From the NCBI RefSeq assembly GCF_014297465.1, contig NZ_JACORT010000003.1, positions 186,001 through 250,000 of the forward strand: a stretch of DNA of 64,000 bases, in the 5' to 3' direction. Shown here piece by piece: positions 18,970-26,909 of this stretch (its first letter is position 1; every line of letters begins with the position of its first letter). This DNA comes from Ramlibacter cellulosilyticus (lineage in GTDB: Bacteria > Pseudomonadota > Gammaproteobacteria > Burkholderiales > Burkholderiaceae_C). A program made the position numbers and the translations under genes. The notes beneath the pieces were generated by a model. It saw only the letters and a list, made by a program, of their open reading frames with translations, was not told where the DNA came from and did not search any database.

Positions 18970-19798
18970 TCTTCGCGTACGTGAACTTCCGCGTCACCTT
19001 CATCAGGTGCAGCTGGTTGTCCACCTTGCCGATGCCCGCCACGCCGCTCGCCACGCGTTCGGCTTCCGCCTTCTCGTGCTCGTTCACCACGATGCCGTTG
19101 AGCGTCACGCGGCCGTTGCGCGATTCGATCTGCACGTCGACGTTGCTGGTGGATTCGTTGGCCTTCAGCGCCGCGCGCACGTGCGCCGAGAGCGCCAGGC
19201 CCTCGAGCGTCGCGCGCGAGTCCGCCGTCTCCTGGAACTCCGGGCGCCTGGCGAGCTGCAGGATCATGTCGGCGCAGCTGTCCACCGAGAGGCGGTCGGT
19301 GTTCAGCACCATGTCGTAGAGGAGCGGGTCGCCCCAGGTCACGCCGAACTGCGCGTTCATGCGCTGGGCGTGGGCGTTGTCGCTGCGGCGCACTTCCGAT
19401 TCCGCCGCGTCGCGGTCGTCGGTGCCCAGGTGCTCCATCAGCCAGGCCACGCGCTGCTCGAACGGGCGCGTGACGCGCACCCGCACCACGTGGCTCACGG
19501 GGCGCAGCAGCACCGTGGCGCCCCAGCCGCGCAGCACCACGTTGCCGCGCACCGCCTGCGCGAACAGTTCCTCCGCGGTGAACAGCGCCACCTGCTCCTT
19601 GTCCGTCGAGAGCCGCTCGACGAAGCCGGCCTTGCCTTCGCGCAGGCGGCGGACGAGGCTCGCGGGCACCTGCATGCGGCCGGCGACGTTGTCCACCACT
19701 TCGTTGCGCATCTCGGCGAGGCCGCCCACCTCGGCGAGGCGCAGGGCCACGTCCTTGGCGAGGGATCCCATTTCCTGGGTGAGGGCGATCACGGGCAT
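18965..19798 (-). CDS. Cytidylate-kinase-like protein with C-terminal BON domain
   Basis: 277 residues. The N-terminal ~195 residues resemble the cytidylate-kinase-like family (start VIALTQEMGSLAKDVALRLAE, later VVLRGWGATVLLRP, RVRVTRPFEQRVAWLM). The usual Gly-rich P-loop is degenerate (EMGSLAKDV), so kinase activity is doubtful. Residues ~205-270 form a BON domain (VRAALKANESTSNVDVQIESRNGRVTLNGIVVNEHEKAEAERVASGVAGIGKVDNQL). BON domains bind membranes or other surfaces. The stop is shared with a hairpin; it lies 20 bp upstream of tctA on the same strand... its own start (19798) follows the tctA stop by 19 bp, so it is the last gene of the tctCBA operon. Role in uptake unknown. Confidence 0.7.
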   Translation of the reverse strand: MPVIALTQEMGSLAKDVALRLAEVGGLAEMRNEVVDNVAGRMQVPASLVRRLREGKAGFVERLSTDKEQVALFTAEELFAQAVRGNVVLRGWGATVLLRPVSHVVRVRVTRPFEQRVAWLMEHLGTDDRDAAESEVRRSDNAHAQRMNAQFGVTWGDPLLYDMVLNTDRLSVDSCADMILQLARRPEFQETADSRATLEGLALSAHVRAALKANESTSNVDVQIESRNGRVTLNGIVVNEHEKAEAERVASGVAGIGKVDNQLHLMKVTRKFTYAKT

Positions 19799-19817
19799 GG
19801 CGCGGTTCCTTCCTCGC

Positions 19818-21347
19818 TCAATCCACCGGCTGTTCGGCCGCGAAGGTCGTGGGCTTCGGCTTGCGCACCTTGGCGATCGCCTTGGAGAGCAGCGGCCAGA
19901 CAAGCAGCAGCAGGGCCAGGCCGGTGATGGTGCCCACCAGCGGGTTGGACACCAGGATGCCCAGGTCGCCCTGCGACAGCAGCATGGCCTGGCGGAACGA
20001 GTCCTCGGCCTTGTCGCCGAGCACCAGCGCCAGCACCAGCGGCGCGAGCGGGTAGTCGAGCTTCTTGAACACGTAGCCGACCACGCCGAACAGCAGCATC
20101 AGCCAGATGTCCAGCATCGCGTTGTGCACGGTGTAGGCACCGATCGCGCAGATCACCACGATCACCGGGGCGATGATCGAGAAGGGGATGCGCAGGATGG
20201 ATGCGAACAGCGGCACGGTGGTGAGCACCACGATCAGGCCCGCCAGGTTGCCCAGGTACATCGAGGCGATGAGGCCCCAGACGAAGTCCTTCTGCTCGAC
20301 GAACAGCAGCGGGCCGGGTTGCAGGCCCCAGATCAGCAAGCCGCCCAGCAGCACCGCGGCGGTGGGCGAGCCGGGGATGCCCAGCGCCAGCATCGGGAGC
20401 AGGGCGCTCGTGCCGGCGGCGTGCGCGGCGGTCTCCGGCGCGACCACGCCCTCGATCTGGCCCGTGCCGAACTTCGCGCCGTCCTTCGACATCTTCTTCG
20501 CGAGGCCGTAGGACATGAAGGAGGCGGGCGTCGCGCCGCCGGGGGTGATGCCCATCCACATGCCGACGACGGAGCTGCGCAGCGAGGTCATCCAGTACTT
20601 CGGCAGCTGCTTCCAGGTCTCGAACACCACCTTGGGGCTGATCTTCGCGGTCTTGCCGGAGAAGGCCAGGCCTTCCTCCATGGACAGCAGGATCTCGCCG
20701 ATGCCGAACAGGCCGATCACCGCGATCAGGAAGTCGAAGCCGCGCATCAGCTCCTCGATGCCGAAGGTGAGGCGCAGCTGGCCGGTCACCGTGTCCATGC
20801 CCACGGCGGCGAGCGCGAAGCCGATCGCCATCGACGCGAGGATCTTCAGCGGCGAGCCCTTGCCCATGCCGACGAAGCTGCAGAACGTGAGCAGGTACAC
20901 GGCGAAGAACTCGGGCGGACCGAACTTCAGCGCGAACTTCGCGACCATCGGCGCGAGGAAGGTGATCATCAGCACCGCGACGAAGGCGCCGAAGAAGGAG
21001 GAGGTGAAGGCCGCCGTCAGGGCCTGGCCCGCCTGTCCCTGCTGCGCCATCGGGTAGCCGTCGAAGGTGGTTGCCACCGACCACGGCTCGCCCGGGATGT
21101 TGAACAGCACCGAGGTGATGGCGCCCCCGAACAGCGCGCCCCAATAGATGCAGGACAGCATGATGATCGCCGAGGTGGGCGACATCGAGAACGTGAGGGG
21201 CAGCAGGATGGCGACGCCGTTGGCGCCGCCGAGTCCCGGCAGCACGCCGATGAGCACGCCGAGCGTGATCCCCACGAACATGAGCAGGAAGTTCATGGGC
21301 GTGAGGACGACGGCGAAGCCGTGGAAGAGTGCGCTGAGTTCGGTCAT
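19818..21347 (-). CDS. tctA: Tripartite tricarboxylate transporter, large membrane subunit TctA
   Basis: 509 residues with about twelve hydrophobic segments and the TctA signatures: GVLIGVLPGLGGANGVAILLPLTF near residue 33, and AHAAGTSALLPMLALGIPGSPTAAVLLGGL near residue 310. With TctB it forms the inner-membrane part of a secondary, binding-protein-dependent carboxylate importer. It follows tctB by 36 bp. The promoter of the operon shares a regulatory box with oxc, so oxalate is the best candidate substrate; this is inference, since TctA sequence does not reveal specificity. Confidence 0.92.
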   Translation of the reverse strand: MTELSALFHGFAVVLTPMNFLLMFVGITLGVLIGVLPGLGGANGVAILLPLTFSMSPTSAIIMLSCIYWGALFGGAITSVLFNIPGEPWSVATTFDGYPMAQQGQAGQALTAAFTSSFFGAFVAVLMITFLAPMVAKFALKFGPPEFFAVYLLTFCSFVGMGKGSPLKILASMAIGFALAAVGMDTVTGQLRLTFGIEELMRGFDFLIAVIGLFGIGEILLSMEEGLAFSGKTAKISPKVVFETWKQLPKYWMTSLRSSVVGMWMGITPGGATPASFMSYGLAKKMSKDGAKFGTGQIEGVVAPETAAHAAGTSALLPMLALGIPGSPTAAVLLGGLLIWGLQPGPLLFVEQKDFVWGLIASMYLGNLAGLIVVLTTVPLFASILRIPFSIIAPVIVVICAIGAYTVHNAMLDIWLMLLFGVVGYVFKKLDYPLAPLVLALVLGDKAEDSFRQAMLLSQGDLGILVSNPLVGTITGLALLLLVWPLLSKAIAKVRKPKPTTFAAEQPVD

Positions 21348-21383
21348 GGGGAAGCCGTGCCTGTTGTGTGGGGTCTGGAGGCC

Positions 21384-21902
21384 TCAGTAGCCCAGGAAGC
21401 CGGTCGGGTTGAGCACGCCCTTGAAGAGGGGCACCTTGAACCAGACCTCGAACATCAGGAAGAAGATCGTGGCGATCACCACGCCGAGCAGCACGCTCTT
21501 CACCCTGTTGAACTTGCCGAGCACGATCATGAAGCCGGCGATGTAGATGGCGGAGGCCACGTACAGGCCGAGCAGCTGGATCGCGCCCACGTACACCGCG
21601 GCGGGGATCAGCACCGCCATCACGCGGCGGATCTGCTCGCCGTCGACGAAGATCTCGGTATTGCGCTTCTTGCCCAGCAGGGACTGGTAGAGGACGCCCG
21701 CACCCGAGATGCACAGGATCAGCCCGATGTAGAAGGGGAAGTAGCCCGCGCCGGGGCCGTCGCTGGTCCAGCCGGCGCCGAGCTTGCGGCTGCCGAAGAT
21801 CACGACCAGGCCCATCAGCAGGACGAGCGCGGCGACCGCGGCCTCGACGGCGAAAGTGGGGACGCCCGTGCGCTCGGCGGCGGGTTCGTGGGGGGTGCTC
21901 AT
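21384..21902 (-). CDS. tctB: Tripartite tricarboxylate transporter, small membrane subunit TctB
   Basis: 172 residues with four hydrophobic helices (about 22-42, 60-80, 100-125, 138-160). The typical TctB feature GPGAGYFPFYIGLILCISGAGVLYQSLLG (residues 49-77) is present. The C-terminus VPLFKGVLNPTGFLGY matches the family. It pairs with TctA. A 130 bp spacer upstream, filled by a GC-rich palindromic repeat, separates it from tctC. Confidence 0.9.
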   Translation of the reverse strand: MSTPHEPAAERTGVPTFAVEAAVAALVLLMGLVVIFGSRKLGAGWTSDGPGAGYFPFYIGLILCISGAGVLYQSLLGKKRNTEIFVDGEQIRRVMAVLIPAAVYVGAIQLLGLYVASAIYIAGFMIVLGKFNRVKSVLLGVVIATIFFLMFEVWFKVPLFKGVLNPTGFLGY

Positions 21903-21940
21903 GTGAGGGGGTTCTCCTGCAGACGCTGTCTTGTCTTGCT

Positions 21941-22023
21941 CCTCCCCCGGGGGGAGGGTTGGGGTGGGGGCGCGCGGAGGCCGTGCGTGCCCCCCTCCCG
22001 GCCTCCCCCCAGCGGGGGGAGGA
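21941..22023. repeat. GC-rich palindromic repeat (CCCCCGGGGGAGGG type)
   Basis: CTCCCCCGGGGGGAGGG, then TTGGGGTGGGGGCGCGC, then an inverse copy ending CCCCCCAGCGGGGGGAG fill the tctC-tctB spacer. The element shares its GGGGGAGGG-TGGGGTGGGGGC core with copies at 42591, 57935 and 62896, and is found between co-transcribed genes here. Likely a dispersed REP-like element that folds strongly in RNA. Confidence 0.7.
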
Positions 22024-22032
22024 GTAGGCCGG

Positions 22033-23052
22033 TCACTTCGCGAGGAAGCCCGCTTCCTTCATCAGCTCGCGGTGGTTCTGTTCGGCCTTGCCGAGCCAGG
22101 CGCTGAACTGCTCGCCCTCCATGGAGGTCTGGTTGAAGGCGCCCTTCTCCATGTAGTCCTTCCACTCCGGCGTCTCGCGCACCTTCTTCAGCAGCGCCGT
22201 GTAGTAGTCCACCTGCTCCTTGCTGACGCCCGGGGGCATGAAGATGCCGCGCAGCATGGTGTAGTCGGTGGGCACGCCGGCTTCCTTGCAGGTGGGGATG
22301 TCCTGCCACGACTGCTTGTCGGTGATCTTGCCGGGATAGGGCATGCGCTTGTCGTCGAAGACGCACAGCGGGCGCAGCTGGCCCGCGCGCCACTGCGCGA
22401 CGGCCTCGATGGGGTTGTTCACGCTGGAGTCGATGTGCTTGCCCACGAGCTGCACCGCGACCTCGCCGCCGCCCTTGAACGGCACGTAGATGAACTTGCC
22501 GCCCGTGGCCTTCTCCAGGCCCACGGTGAGGATCTGGTCCTCCTGCTTGGAGCCCGTGCCGCCCATCTTGAACTTGCTCGGGCCGCCGGCCTTCACCGCG
22601 TCGAGGTACTGCTTCGCGCTCTGGTAAGGCGTCTCGGCGTTCACCCACAGCACGAAGTTGTCCAGCGCCATCATCGAGACCGGGGTCATGTCGCGCCAGT
22701 TGAAGGGCACGCCCGTGGCCATCGGCGTCGTGAAGAGGTTGGACAGCGTCACGACGATCTTGTGCGGATCGCCCTTGGCGTTCTTCACGTCGAGGAAGCC
22801 CTCGGCGCCGGCACCGCCGGACTTGTTCACCACCACGAGCGGCTGCTTCATGAGGTTGTGCTTGACGACGATGCCCTGGATCAGGCGCGCCATCTGGTCG
22901 GCGCCGCCGCCCGTGCCGGCGGGCACGATGAATTCGACGGGCTTCGCGGGCTCCCAGGCGGCCTGGGCAGCGGGGGCCGCGAACAGCGCGGCCGATGCGG
23001 CGACGGCCGAAGCGGCCATCGTCATGCGGGTCTTGAGGGTCGAAAGTCTCAC
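22033..23052 (-). CDS. tctC: Tripartite tricarboxylate transporter, periplasmic binding protein TctC
   Basis: 339 residues. A signal peptide with basic start and hydrophobic core ends near AQA-AW (residues ~30-32). The mature part has Bug/TctC features: KPVEFIVPAGTGGGADQMARL (37-57), GGTGSKQEDQ, FVPFKGGGEVAVQLVGKHID-like core and GVPTDYTMLRGIFMPPGVS. TctC proteins capture carboxylates in the periplasm for TctAB. First gene of the operon, with a predicted FNR-type-box promoter about 100 bp upstream. Substrate probably oxalate by co-regulation, not proven. Confidence 0.92.
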   Translation of the reverse strand: MRLSTLKTRMTMAASAVAASAALFAAPAAQAAWEPAKPVEFIVPAGTGGGADQMARLIQGIVVKHNLMKQPLVVVNKSGGAGAEGFLDVKNAKGDPHKIVVTLSNLFTTPMATGVPFNWRDMTPVSMMALDNFVLWVNAETPYQSAKQYLDAVKAGGPSKFKMGGTGSKQEDQILTVGLEKATGGKFIYVPFKGGGEVAVQLVGKHIDSSVNNPIEAVAQWRAGQLRPLCVFDDKRMPYPGKITDKQSWQDIPTCKEAGVPTDYTMLRGIFMPPGVSKEQVDYYTALLKKVRETPEWKDYMEKGAFNQTSMEGEQFSAWLGKAEQNHRELMKEAGFLAK

Positions 23053-23124
23053 GCGTTGTCTCCTGGTGGTTCGCCCCGCCTGCGCCGACTTATGAACCGA
23101 CGTTCATTGCGGGACCGCGGCCGC

Positions 23125-23167
23125 ATGGTCCAACCAAGCGGCCCCGAGTTCTCTTGACTGCGGTCAA
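23125..23167 (-). promoter_or_regulatory. tctC promoter with the same FNR/CRP-type box as oxc
   Basis: TTGAC-TGCG-GTCAA at 23154-23167 is the reverse-complement twin of the oxc box. On the minus strand GACCAT (23130-23125) begins 31 bases from the dyad centre, exactly as TACCAT does before oxc. Flanking similarity continues beyond the box on the upstream side (CCGAAAA before it, CCCTAG further up) and GAG directly after it. The rest of the 23053-23335 spacer holds no gene that I can support. Confidence 0.65.
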
Positions 23168-23286
23168 TTTTTCGGAAGAGAGGAGCCCGTCTAGGGTTTG
23201 TCCGGGGGAACGTGCCGCGAGCACTGCGTGAAAGGTTCCCATGCCTCGCGCGCGGCATCCGTACGAGTACTTACGAAAGAGGAAAA

Positions 23287-23309
23287 CGCCCGCGGCGAAT
23301 GCGCGGGCG
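23287..23309 (-). terminator. Terminator after the small 23336-23539 gene
   Basis: CGCCCGCG and GCGGGCG form a stem with a short loop, and on the minus strand the stem is followed by TTTTCCTCTTT. It lies about 27 bp downstream of the small gene's stop codon and would insulate the tctC promoter. Confidence 0.6.
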
Positions 23310-23335
23310 CGAGGCGGATGCGGAAGGGGGAAGGC

Positions 23336-23539
23336 TCAGTGCGGCGCGGCTTGCGCTGCACTGCGGGAACGCTCGACGGCGTTCACGAGGAAGTCGGCGT
23401 CGTAGGCGCGCAGCAGGTGCGGCCGCTCGCGCTGGATCCAGTCGCGCACGCCTTCGGCGCCGCCGCACGCAGCGGCCAGCTCGCTGCAGAAATCCAGCTG
23501 GTCGTCGGCCGTGTAGCCGGGGGTCTTGTCCTGCGCCAT
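23336..23539 (-). CDS. Small protein of unknown function (67 aa)
   Basis: Starts at ATG 23539 with a clear AAGGAG ribosome-binding site 7 nt upstream, which is the main reason to accept it. The sequence is soluble and mixed helical, with two cysteines (DFCSELAAACGGAEGV, residues ~17-31) and an aromatic/charged middle (RDWIQRERPHLLRAYDADFLVNAV). No family recognised. Divergent from the LysR gene and followed by a good terminator, so it is a monocistronic unit. Confidence 0.65.
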   Translation of the reverse strand: MAQDKTPGYTADDQLDFCSELAAACGGAEGVRDWIQRERPHLLRAYDADFLVNAVERSRSAAQAAPH

Positions 23540-23657
23540 CGTCGTCTCCTTGGGTTCGGGTGCTGCGATGGAGGTCACTCTAGGCGCGCGGAACGATCAA
23601 GGATAGTGAAAGTATTTGATGGTTTCCATTCACCATGCGTTATGGGATGATCGGCCC

Positions 23658-24623
23658 ATGAAGAACGCCACCCTGCGCCAGCTGAAGGTCTTCGAGTCCG
23701 TCGCGCGCCACCGCAGCTTCTCGCGCGCCGCGGAGGAGCTGCACCTCACGCAGCCGGCCGTGTCCACGCAGGTGGGCAAGCTCGCGGAGCACGCGGGGCT
23801 GCCGCTCTTCGAGCAGGTGGGCAAGAAGATCCACCTCACCGCCGCGGGCGAGCAGATGCTGCTGTCCAGCCGCGAGATCATCCAGAAGTTCCAGGAGGCC
23901 GAGGAGGCGATGGCGCAGTTCAAGGGCGTGTCGGGCGGCCGCCTGAACGTGTCCGTGATCAGCGCCGGCGACTACTTCTTCCCCCGCCTGCTGGTCGACT
24001 TCGCGCAGCGGCACGCCGGCGTCACCTTCAACTTCGTCGTCGTGAACCGCGAGGAGCTGCTGTCGCAGCTGAAGGAGAACCGCACGGACCTGGCGGTGAT
24101 GGTGCGTCCGCCGGAAGATGCGGACACGGTGGCCGAGCCCTTCGCGCCGCACCCTTACGTGATCGTGGCGCCGCCCGGCCATCCGCTCGCACGCACGCCG
24201 CGCATTCCCGTCACGCGCATCGCGCGCGAGCCCTTCGTGGTGCGCGAGCAGGGCTCCGACACCTGGAACTCGATGGTGCAGGCCTTCGGCGCTCAGCTGC
24301 CCGGGCTGAACATCGCGATGGAGATCCGCAGCACGGAGACGATCAAGCAGGCCGTGATCGCGGGCATGGGCGTGAGCTTCCTCTCCGCCCACACGGTGAG
24401 CCGCGAGCTGCAGTCCGGCAGCCTCACGGTGCTGGACGTGCAGGGTTTCCCGCTGATGCTGAACTGGTACGTGGTGTGCCGGCGCGGCAAGCGCCTGCCG
24501 CCGGTGGCGCAGGCCTTCCGCAACTTCCTGCTCTCGGACGGGGCAGGGCTGATCGAGCAGGCGCTCGAGCCGAGGAAGAAGCCCGTCAGGCGGGCCGCAC
24601 CCACTCCCGCCAGGCGTCGCTGA
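23658..24623 (+). CDS. LysR-family regulator, CbbR-like
   Basis: 321 residues. N-terminal winged helix (TLRQLKVFESVARHRSFSRAAEELHLTQPAVSTQVGKLAEHAGLPLFEQ, residues 5-53) followed by a substrate-binding domain of the CbbR/CysB type (VSVISAGDYFFPRLLVDFAQRHAGV; IKQAVIAGMGVSFLSAHTV). The C-terminus is a basic tail (RKKPVRRAAPTPARRR). ATG 23658 begins the HTH directly; an upstream frame exists but is not homologous. The target is unknown. Its 3' end overlaps the convergent formyltransferase gene by 38 bp. A GTGAA...TTCAC dyad (23606-23633) in the upstream spacer could be its own operator. Confidence 0.88.
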   Translation: MKNATLRQLKVFESVARHRSFSRAAEELHLTQPAVSTQVGKLAEHAGLPLFEQVGKKIHLTAAGEQMLLSSREIIQKFQEAEEAMAQFKGVSGGRLNVSVISAGDYFFPRLLVDFAQRHAGVTFNFVVVNREELLSQLKENRTDLAVMVRPPEDADTVAEPFAPHPYVIVAPPGHPLARTPRIPVTRIAREPFVVREQGSDTWNSMVQAFGAQLPGLNIAMEIRSTETIKQAVIAGMGVSFLSAHTVSRELQSGSLTVLDVQGFPLMLNWYVVCRRGKRLPPVAQAFRNFLLSDGAGLIEQALEPRKKPVRRAAPTPARRR

Positions 24624-25539
24624 GCGCCAGGCCGCGCTGGCGGGCGAACTCGCCGGCGCCGGTCTTCTTGCCTCCGCTTTCGGAGCGCAGCTTGAGGATC
24701 TCGATCAGTCCGCCCTGCGCCCAGATCACGATGGATTCGTCCGTGACGCCCGCCACGTCGCCCGGCTTGTGCCCGCGCGAGACGAAGCGGCCCACCACGT
24801 GCTTGCGGCAGTCGTACACGCGCACCTTCTCGCCCGCGAGCATCATCCACGCGCCGGGCGCGGGGTTGCACGCGCGGATGAGGTTGTAGATGGTGTCGAC
24901 GTGGCCGGGCCAGTGGATCTCGGCCTCCTCGTCGTGCATCCACCCTTCGTAGGTGGCGCCGCGCTCGTCCTGCACCTGTTCGCCGTGCTTGCCGGCCATC
25001 ACCAGGTCCGCGGCTTCCAGCAGCGCCTGCACGCCGAGCGGGAACAGCTTGTTGAAGTAGACCTCGCCCAGCGTCTCGTCGGGGCCGATCTCGCACTTCT
25101 TCTGCAGCACGACCGGGCCTTCGTCGAGGCCGTCGGTGGGGCGGAAGATCGTGATGCCCGTCTCGCGCGCGCCCAGCGCGATGGGCCAGCTGATGGACGA
25201 CGGGCCGCGGTGCTTGGGCAGCAGCGAGGGGTGGAACTGGATCGTGCCGTGCCGCGGGATGTTCACGAACGATTGCGGCGCGAACTGCAGCACGTAGGCC
25301 ATGATGCCCAGGTCCGCGTCGAGCGAGCGCATGGCCGCTTCGGCCTCGGGGCTGCGCAGGCTGGCGAAGGTGAACACCGGCAGGCCGAGCGCCAGCGCAT
25401 CCGCCTTCAGCGCATCGGGCCTGGCGCCCGGCTTGTCGGGGATGCAGAAGACGCCGGCGATGGTGTCGCCGCGGGCGAGGAAGGCTTCGAGGACGGCCTT
25501 GCCGAATTCCTGTTGGCCGATGAAGGCGATGCGTGCGAT
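24586..25539 (-). CDS. Fmt-like formyltransferase with probable AUC start codon
   Basis: 317 residues if begun at 25539. N-terminal formyltransferase fold (FIGQQEFGKAVLEAFLARGD, PDKPGARPDAL), catalytic loop IQFHPSLLPKHRGPSSISWPI with Asn-equivalent/His/Asp elements (His in FHPSLLP, Asp in GLDEGPVVLQ), then a C-terminal Fmt_C-like domain. The family transfers formyl groups from 10-formyltetrahydrofolate; short members act on sugars or amines as well as Met-tRNA. No ATG, GTG or TTG lies before codon 55, which would delete the Rossmann start. A perfect AAGGAG is spaced 7 nt before an in-frame ATC at 25539, so I place the start there. A one-base sequence error (ATG to ATC) is the alternative. Confidence 0.8.
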   Translation of the reverse strand: MARIAFIGQQEFGKAVLEAFLARGDTIAGVFCIPDKPGARPDALKADALALGLPVFTFASLRSPEAEAAMRSLDADLGIMAYVLQFAPQSFVNIPRHGTIQFHPSLLPKHRGPSSISWPIALGARETGITIFRPTDGLDEGPVVLQKKCEIGPDETLGEVYFNKLFPLGVQALLEAADLVMAGKHGEQVQDERGATYEGWMHDEEAEIHWPGHVDTIYNLIRACNPAPGAWMMLAGEKVRVYDCRKHVVGRFVSRGHKPGDVAGVTDESIVIWAQGGLIEILKLRSESGGKKTGAGEFARQRGLALSDAWREWVRPA

Positions 25540-25591
25540 TTTCGGTCTCCTTGGGACGTTCTTCGATGGTGTGCGGCTCCGCCGCGCACCA

Positions 25592-26395
25592 TCACCGCAG
25601 GAGGAAGTATGCCGCGAGGCAGTACAGCACCACCGCGAACAACTTCCGCAGCGGCGTGATGTCCATGCGGTGCGCGGTGCGCGCGCCGAGCGGCGCCAGC
25701 AGCATGCTCGCCGCGGAGATGATGAACAGGCCGGGCAGGTACAGGTAGCCGACGGATCCCGCGGGCATCTGCGGCAGTCCGTGGCCTGCCCAGATGTAGC
25801 CGAGGGTGCCCGCCAGCGCGATCGGGAATCCCAGCGCCGCCGACGTGCCGACGGCGTCGTGGATCTTGATGTTGCACCAGAGCATGAAAGGCACGGACAT
25901 GAACGCGCCGCCCGCGCCGACCAGCGCCGAGAGGCCGCCGATCATCGTGCCGACGCCGAACGTCGCCGCGGGCCCGGGTAGCGTGCGGCTGGGCTGGGGC
26001 TTGCGATTGAGCAGCATCTGCGTGGCGGAGAAGGCCACGAAGACCGCGAAGAAGATGCCGAGCAGCTTCCCGGGCAGCGCGTGCGCCACCTGCGCACCGA
26101 GCAGCGATCCGAGCAGGATGCCCGGGGCGAGCACCTTCACCACGGACCACAGCACCGCGCCGCGCTTGTTGTGCGCGCGCACGGAGGACACGGACGTGAA
26201 CGCGATCGTGGCGAGCGAGGTCGCCACCGCCATCTTCACCGTGTATTCGGGAGGGAAGCCCTTGTGCGAGAGGATCATCGTGACGAAGGGCACCATGACC
26301 ATCCCGCCGCCGATGCCCAGCAGGCCGGCGAGGAAGCCGGTGCAGGTTCCGATCAGGAGAAGGGCGAGTACGAGCTGCGGGTCCAGGGCGGACAT
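25592..26395 (-). CDS. TauE/SafE (TSUP) family membrane transporter
   Basis: 267 residues with about eight hydrophobic helices and the duplicated TSUP motif: GFLAGLLGIGGGMVMVPFV (residues 20-38) and GGLSALVGAGGAFMSVPFML (~153-172). TSUP proteins export sulfite, sulfoacetate or related organosulfur anions, and sometimes other small anions. ATG 26395 starts directly before the first helix. It lies 52 bp upstream of the formyltransferase on the same strand, possibly an operon. Substrate unknown. Confidence 0.88.
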   Translation of the reverse strand: MSALDPQLVLALLLIGTCTGFLAGLLGIGGGMVMVPFVTMILSHKGFPPEYTVKMAVATSLATIAFTSVSSVRAHNKRGAVLWSVVKVLAPGILLGSLLGAQVAHALPGKLLGIFFAVFVAFSATQMLLNRKPQPSRTLPGPAATFGVGTMIGGLSALVGAGGAFMSVPFMLWCNIKIHDAVGTSAALGFPIALAGTLGYIWAGHGLPQMPAGSVGYLYLPGLFIISAASMLLAPLGARTAHRMDITPLRKLFAVVLYCLAAYFLLR

Positions 26396-26551
26396 GTTGT
26401 AGTTGTGGGCGCGTGCGGGAGAAGCAAGGCTGCATTGTCGCCGCATCGACGACATGGTTCAGCTATGTCCTACGCTGTCAAGCCCGGAATGCTTTCATGG
26501 CTTCACCAACGATTTGCACCCGCGCGCGGTTTTGCGTCCTAGAATCCAAAC

Positions 26552-26735
26552 CGTCTGCAGTGTGTGTCGGGCTTTATATTTCCTTGAACCAATGCTCTTT
26601 GAGCGCGGGCTTGGAACATCGCCTGGTGAGCGTGAACGTCTCGCGTCAGATGATCCCAACGCCAGTTTGCTGACCTCGCCCACCTGAACTCCGGTTCAGG
26701 ATGCGGTCCGGTACCGCTCGCAGACACCTTTTCCG
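26552..26735 (+). ncRNA. ssrS: 6S RNA
   Basis: About 180 nt. The 5' end GTCTGC pairs with GCAGAC near the 3' end. TTTCCTTGAACCAATGCT near the 5' side and CGCCTGGTGAGCGTG in the middle match the CCCTGAGCCGATATTT and GGTTGGTGAGCATG blocks of E. coli 6S. A CCTGAAC-TCC-GGTTCAGG hairpin lies in the 3' half, as in enterobacterial 6S. A TAGAAT -10 box (26540-26545) precedes it and an intrinsic terminator follows directly. It neighbours zapA, the classical partner of ssrS, but here is encoded on the opposite strand, facing it. 6S RNA binds RNA polymerase sigma-70 holoenzyme. Exact ends are estimated; small open frames across it are not genes. Confidence 0.72.
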
Positions 26736-26764
26736 AACGGGTTGCCTTGTGGCAGCCCGTTTTT
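26736..26764 (+). terminator. Intrinsic terminator of 6S RNA
   Basis: AACGGG-(T)TGCC-TTGT-GGCA-GCCCGTT forms a strong stem-loop and is followed by a run of T (TTTTT). It begins directly after the predicted 3' end of the 6S RNA. Confidence 0.8.
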
Positions 26765-26787
26765 CATTGGGGGGAGCGCTTCGCGCG

Positions 26788-26902
26788 CGGTGGGGTTCGC
26801 TGCGCTCACCTTCCGCGGCGTTCGCCGCGCCACCCTACAGGGGCGGGACCCCTTGCGGTGTTGTAGGGTGGCGGTGAGGCAGCGAAGCGCCGAACCCCAC
26901 CG
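26788..26902. repeat. Dispersed palindrome, TAGGGTGGCG/GGTGGGGTTCGC family
   Basis: The left arm CGGTGGGGTTCGCTGCGCTCACC continues to CGCCACCCTACA. The right arm TGTAGGGTGGCGGTGAGG continues to GCCGAACCCCACCG. The two arms are inverted copies around a ~22 base centre, between the 6S terminator and the zapA stop. Related elements occur at 34638-34761, 49290-49340 and 56541-56573. Confidence 0.75.
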
Positions 26903-26909
26903 AAGGGCC

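Noticed and set aside
23198..23650. Plus-strand open frame through the tctC upstream region
   Set aside because: It covers a terminator and the small minus-strand gene, which has a good ribosome-binding site; the frame has no family features.
26403..26687. Small open frames across 26403-26727 on both strands
   Set aside because: The region is better explained by 6S RNA with its promoter and terminator; the peptides resemble nothing and lack ribosome-binding sites.
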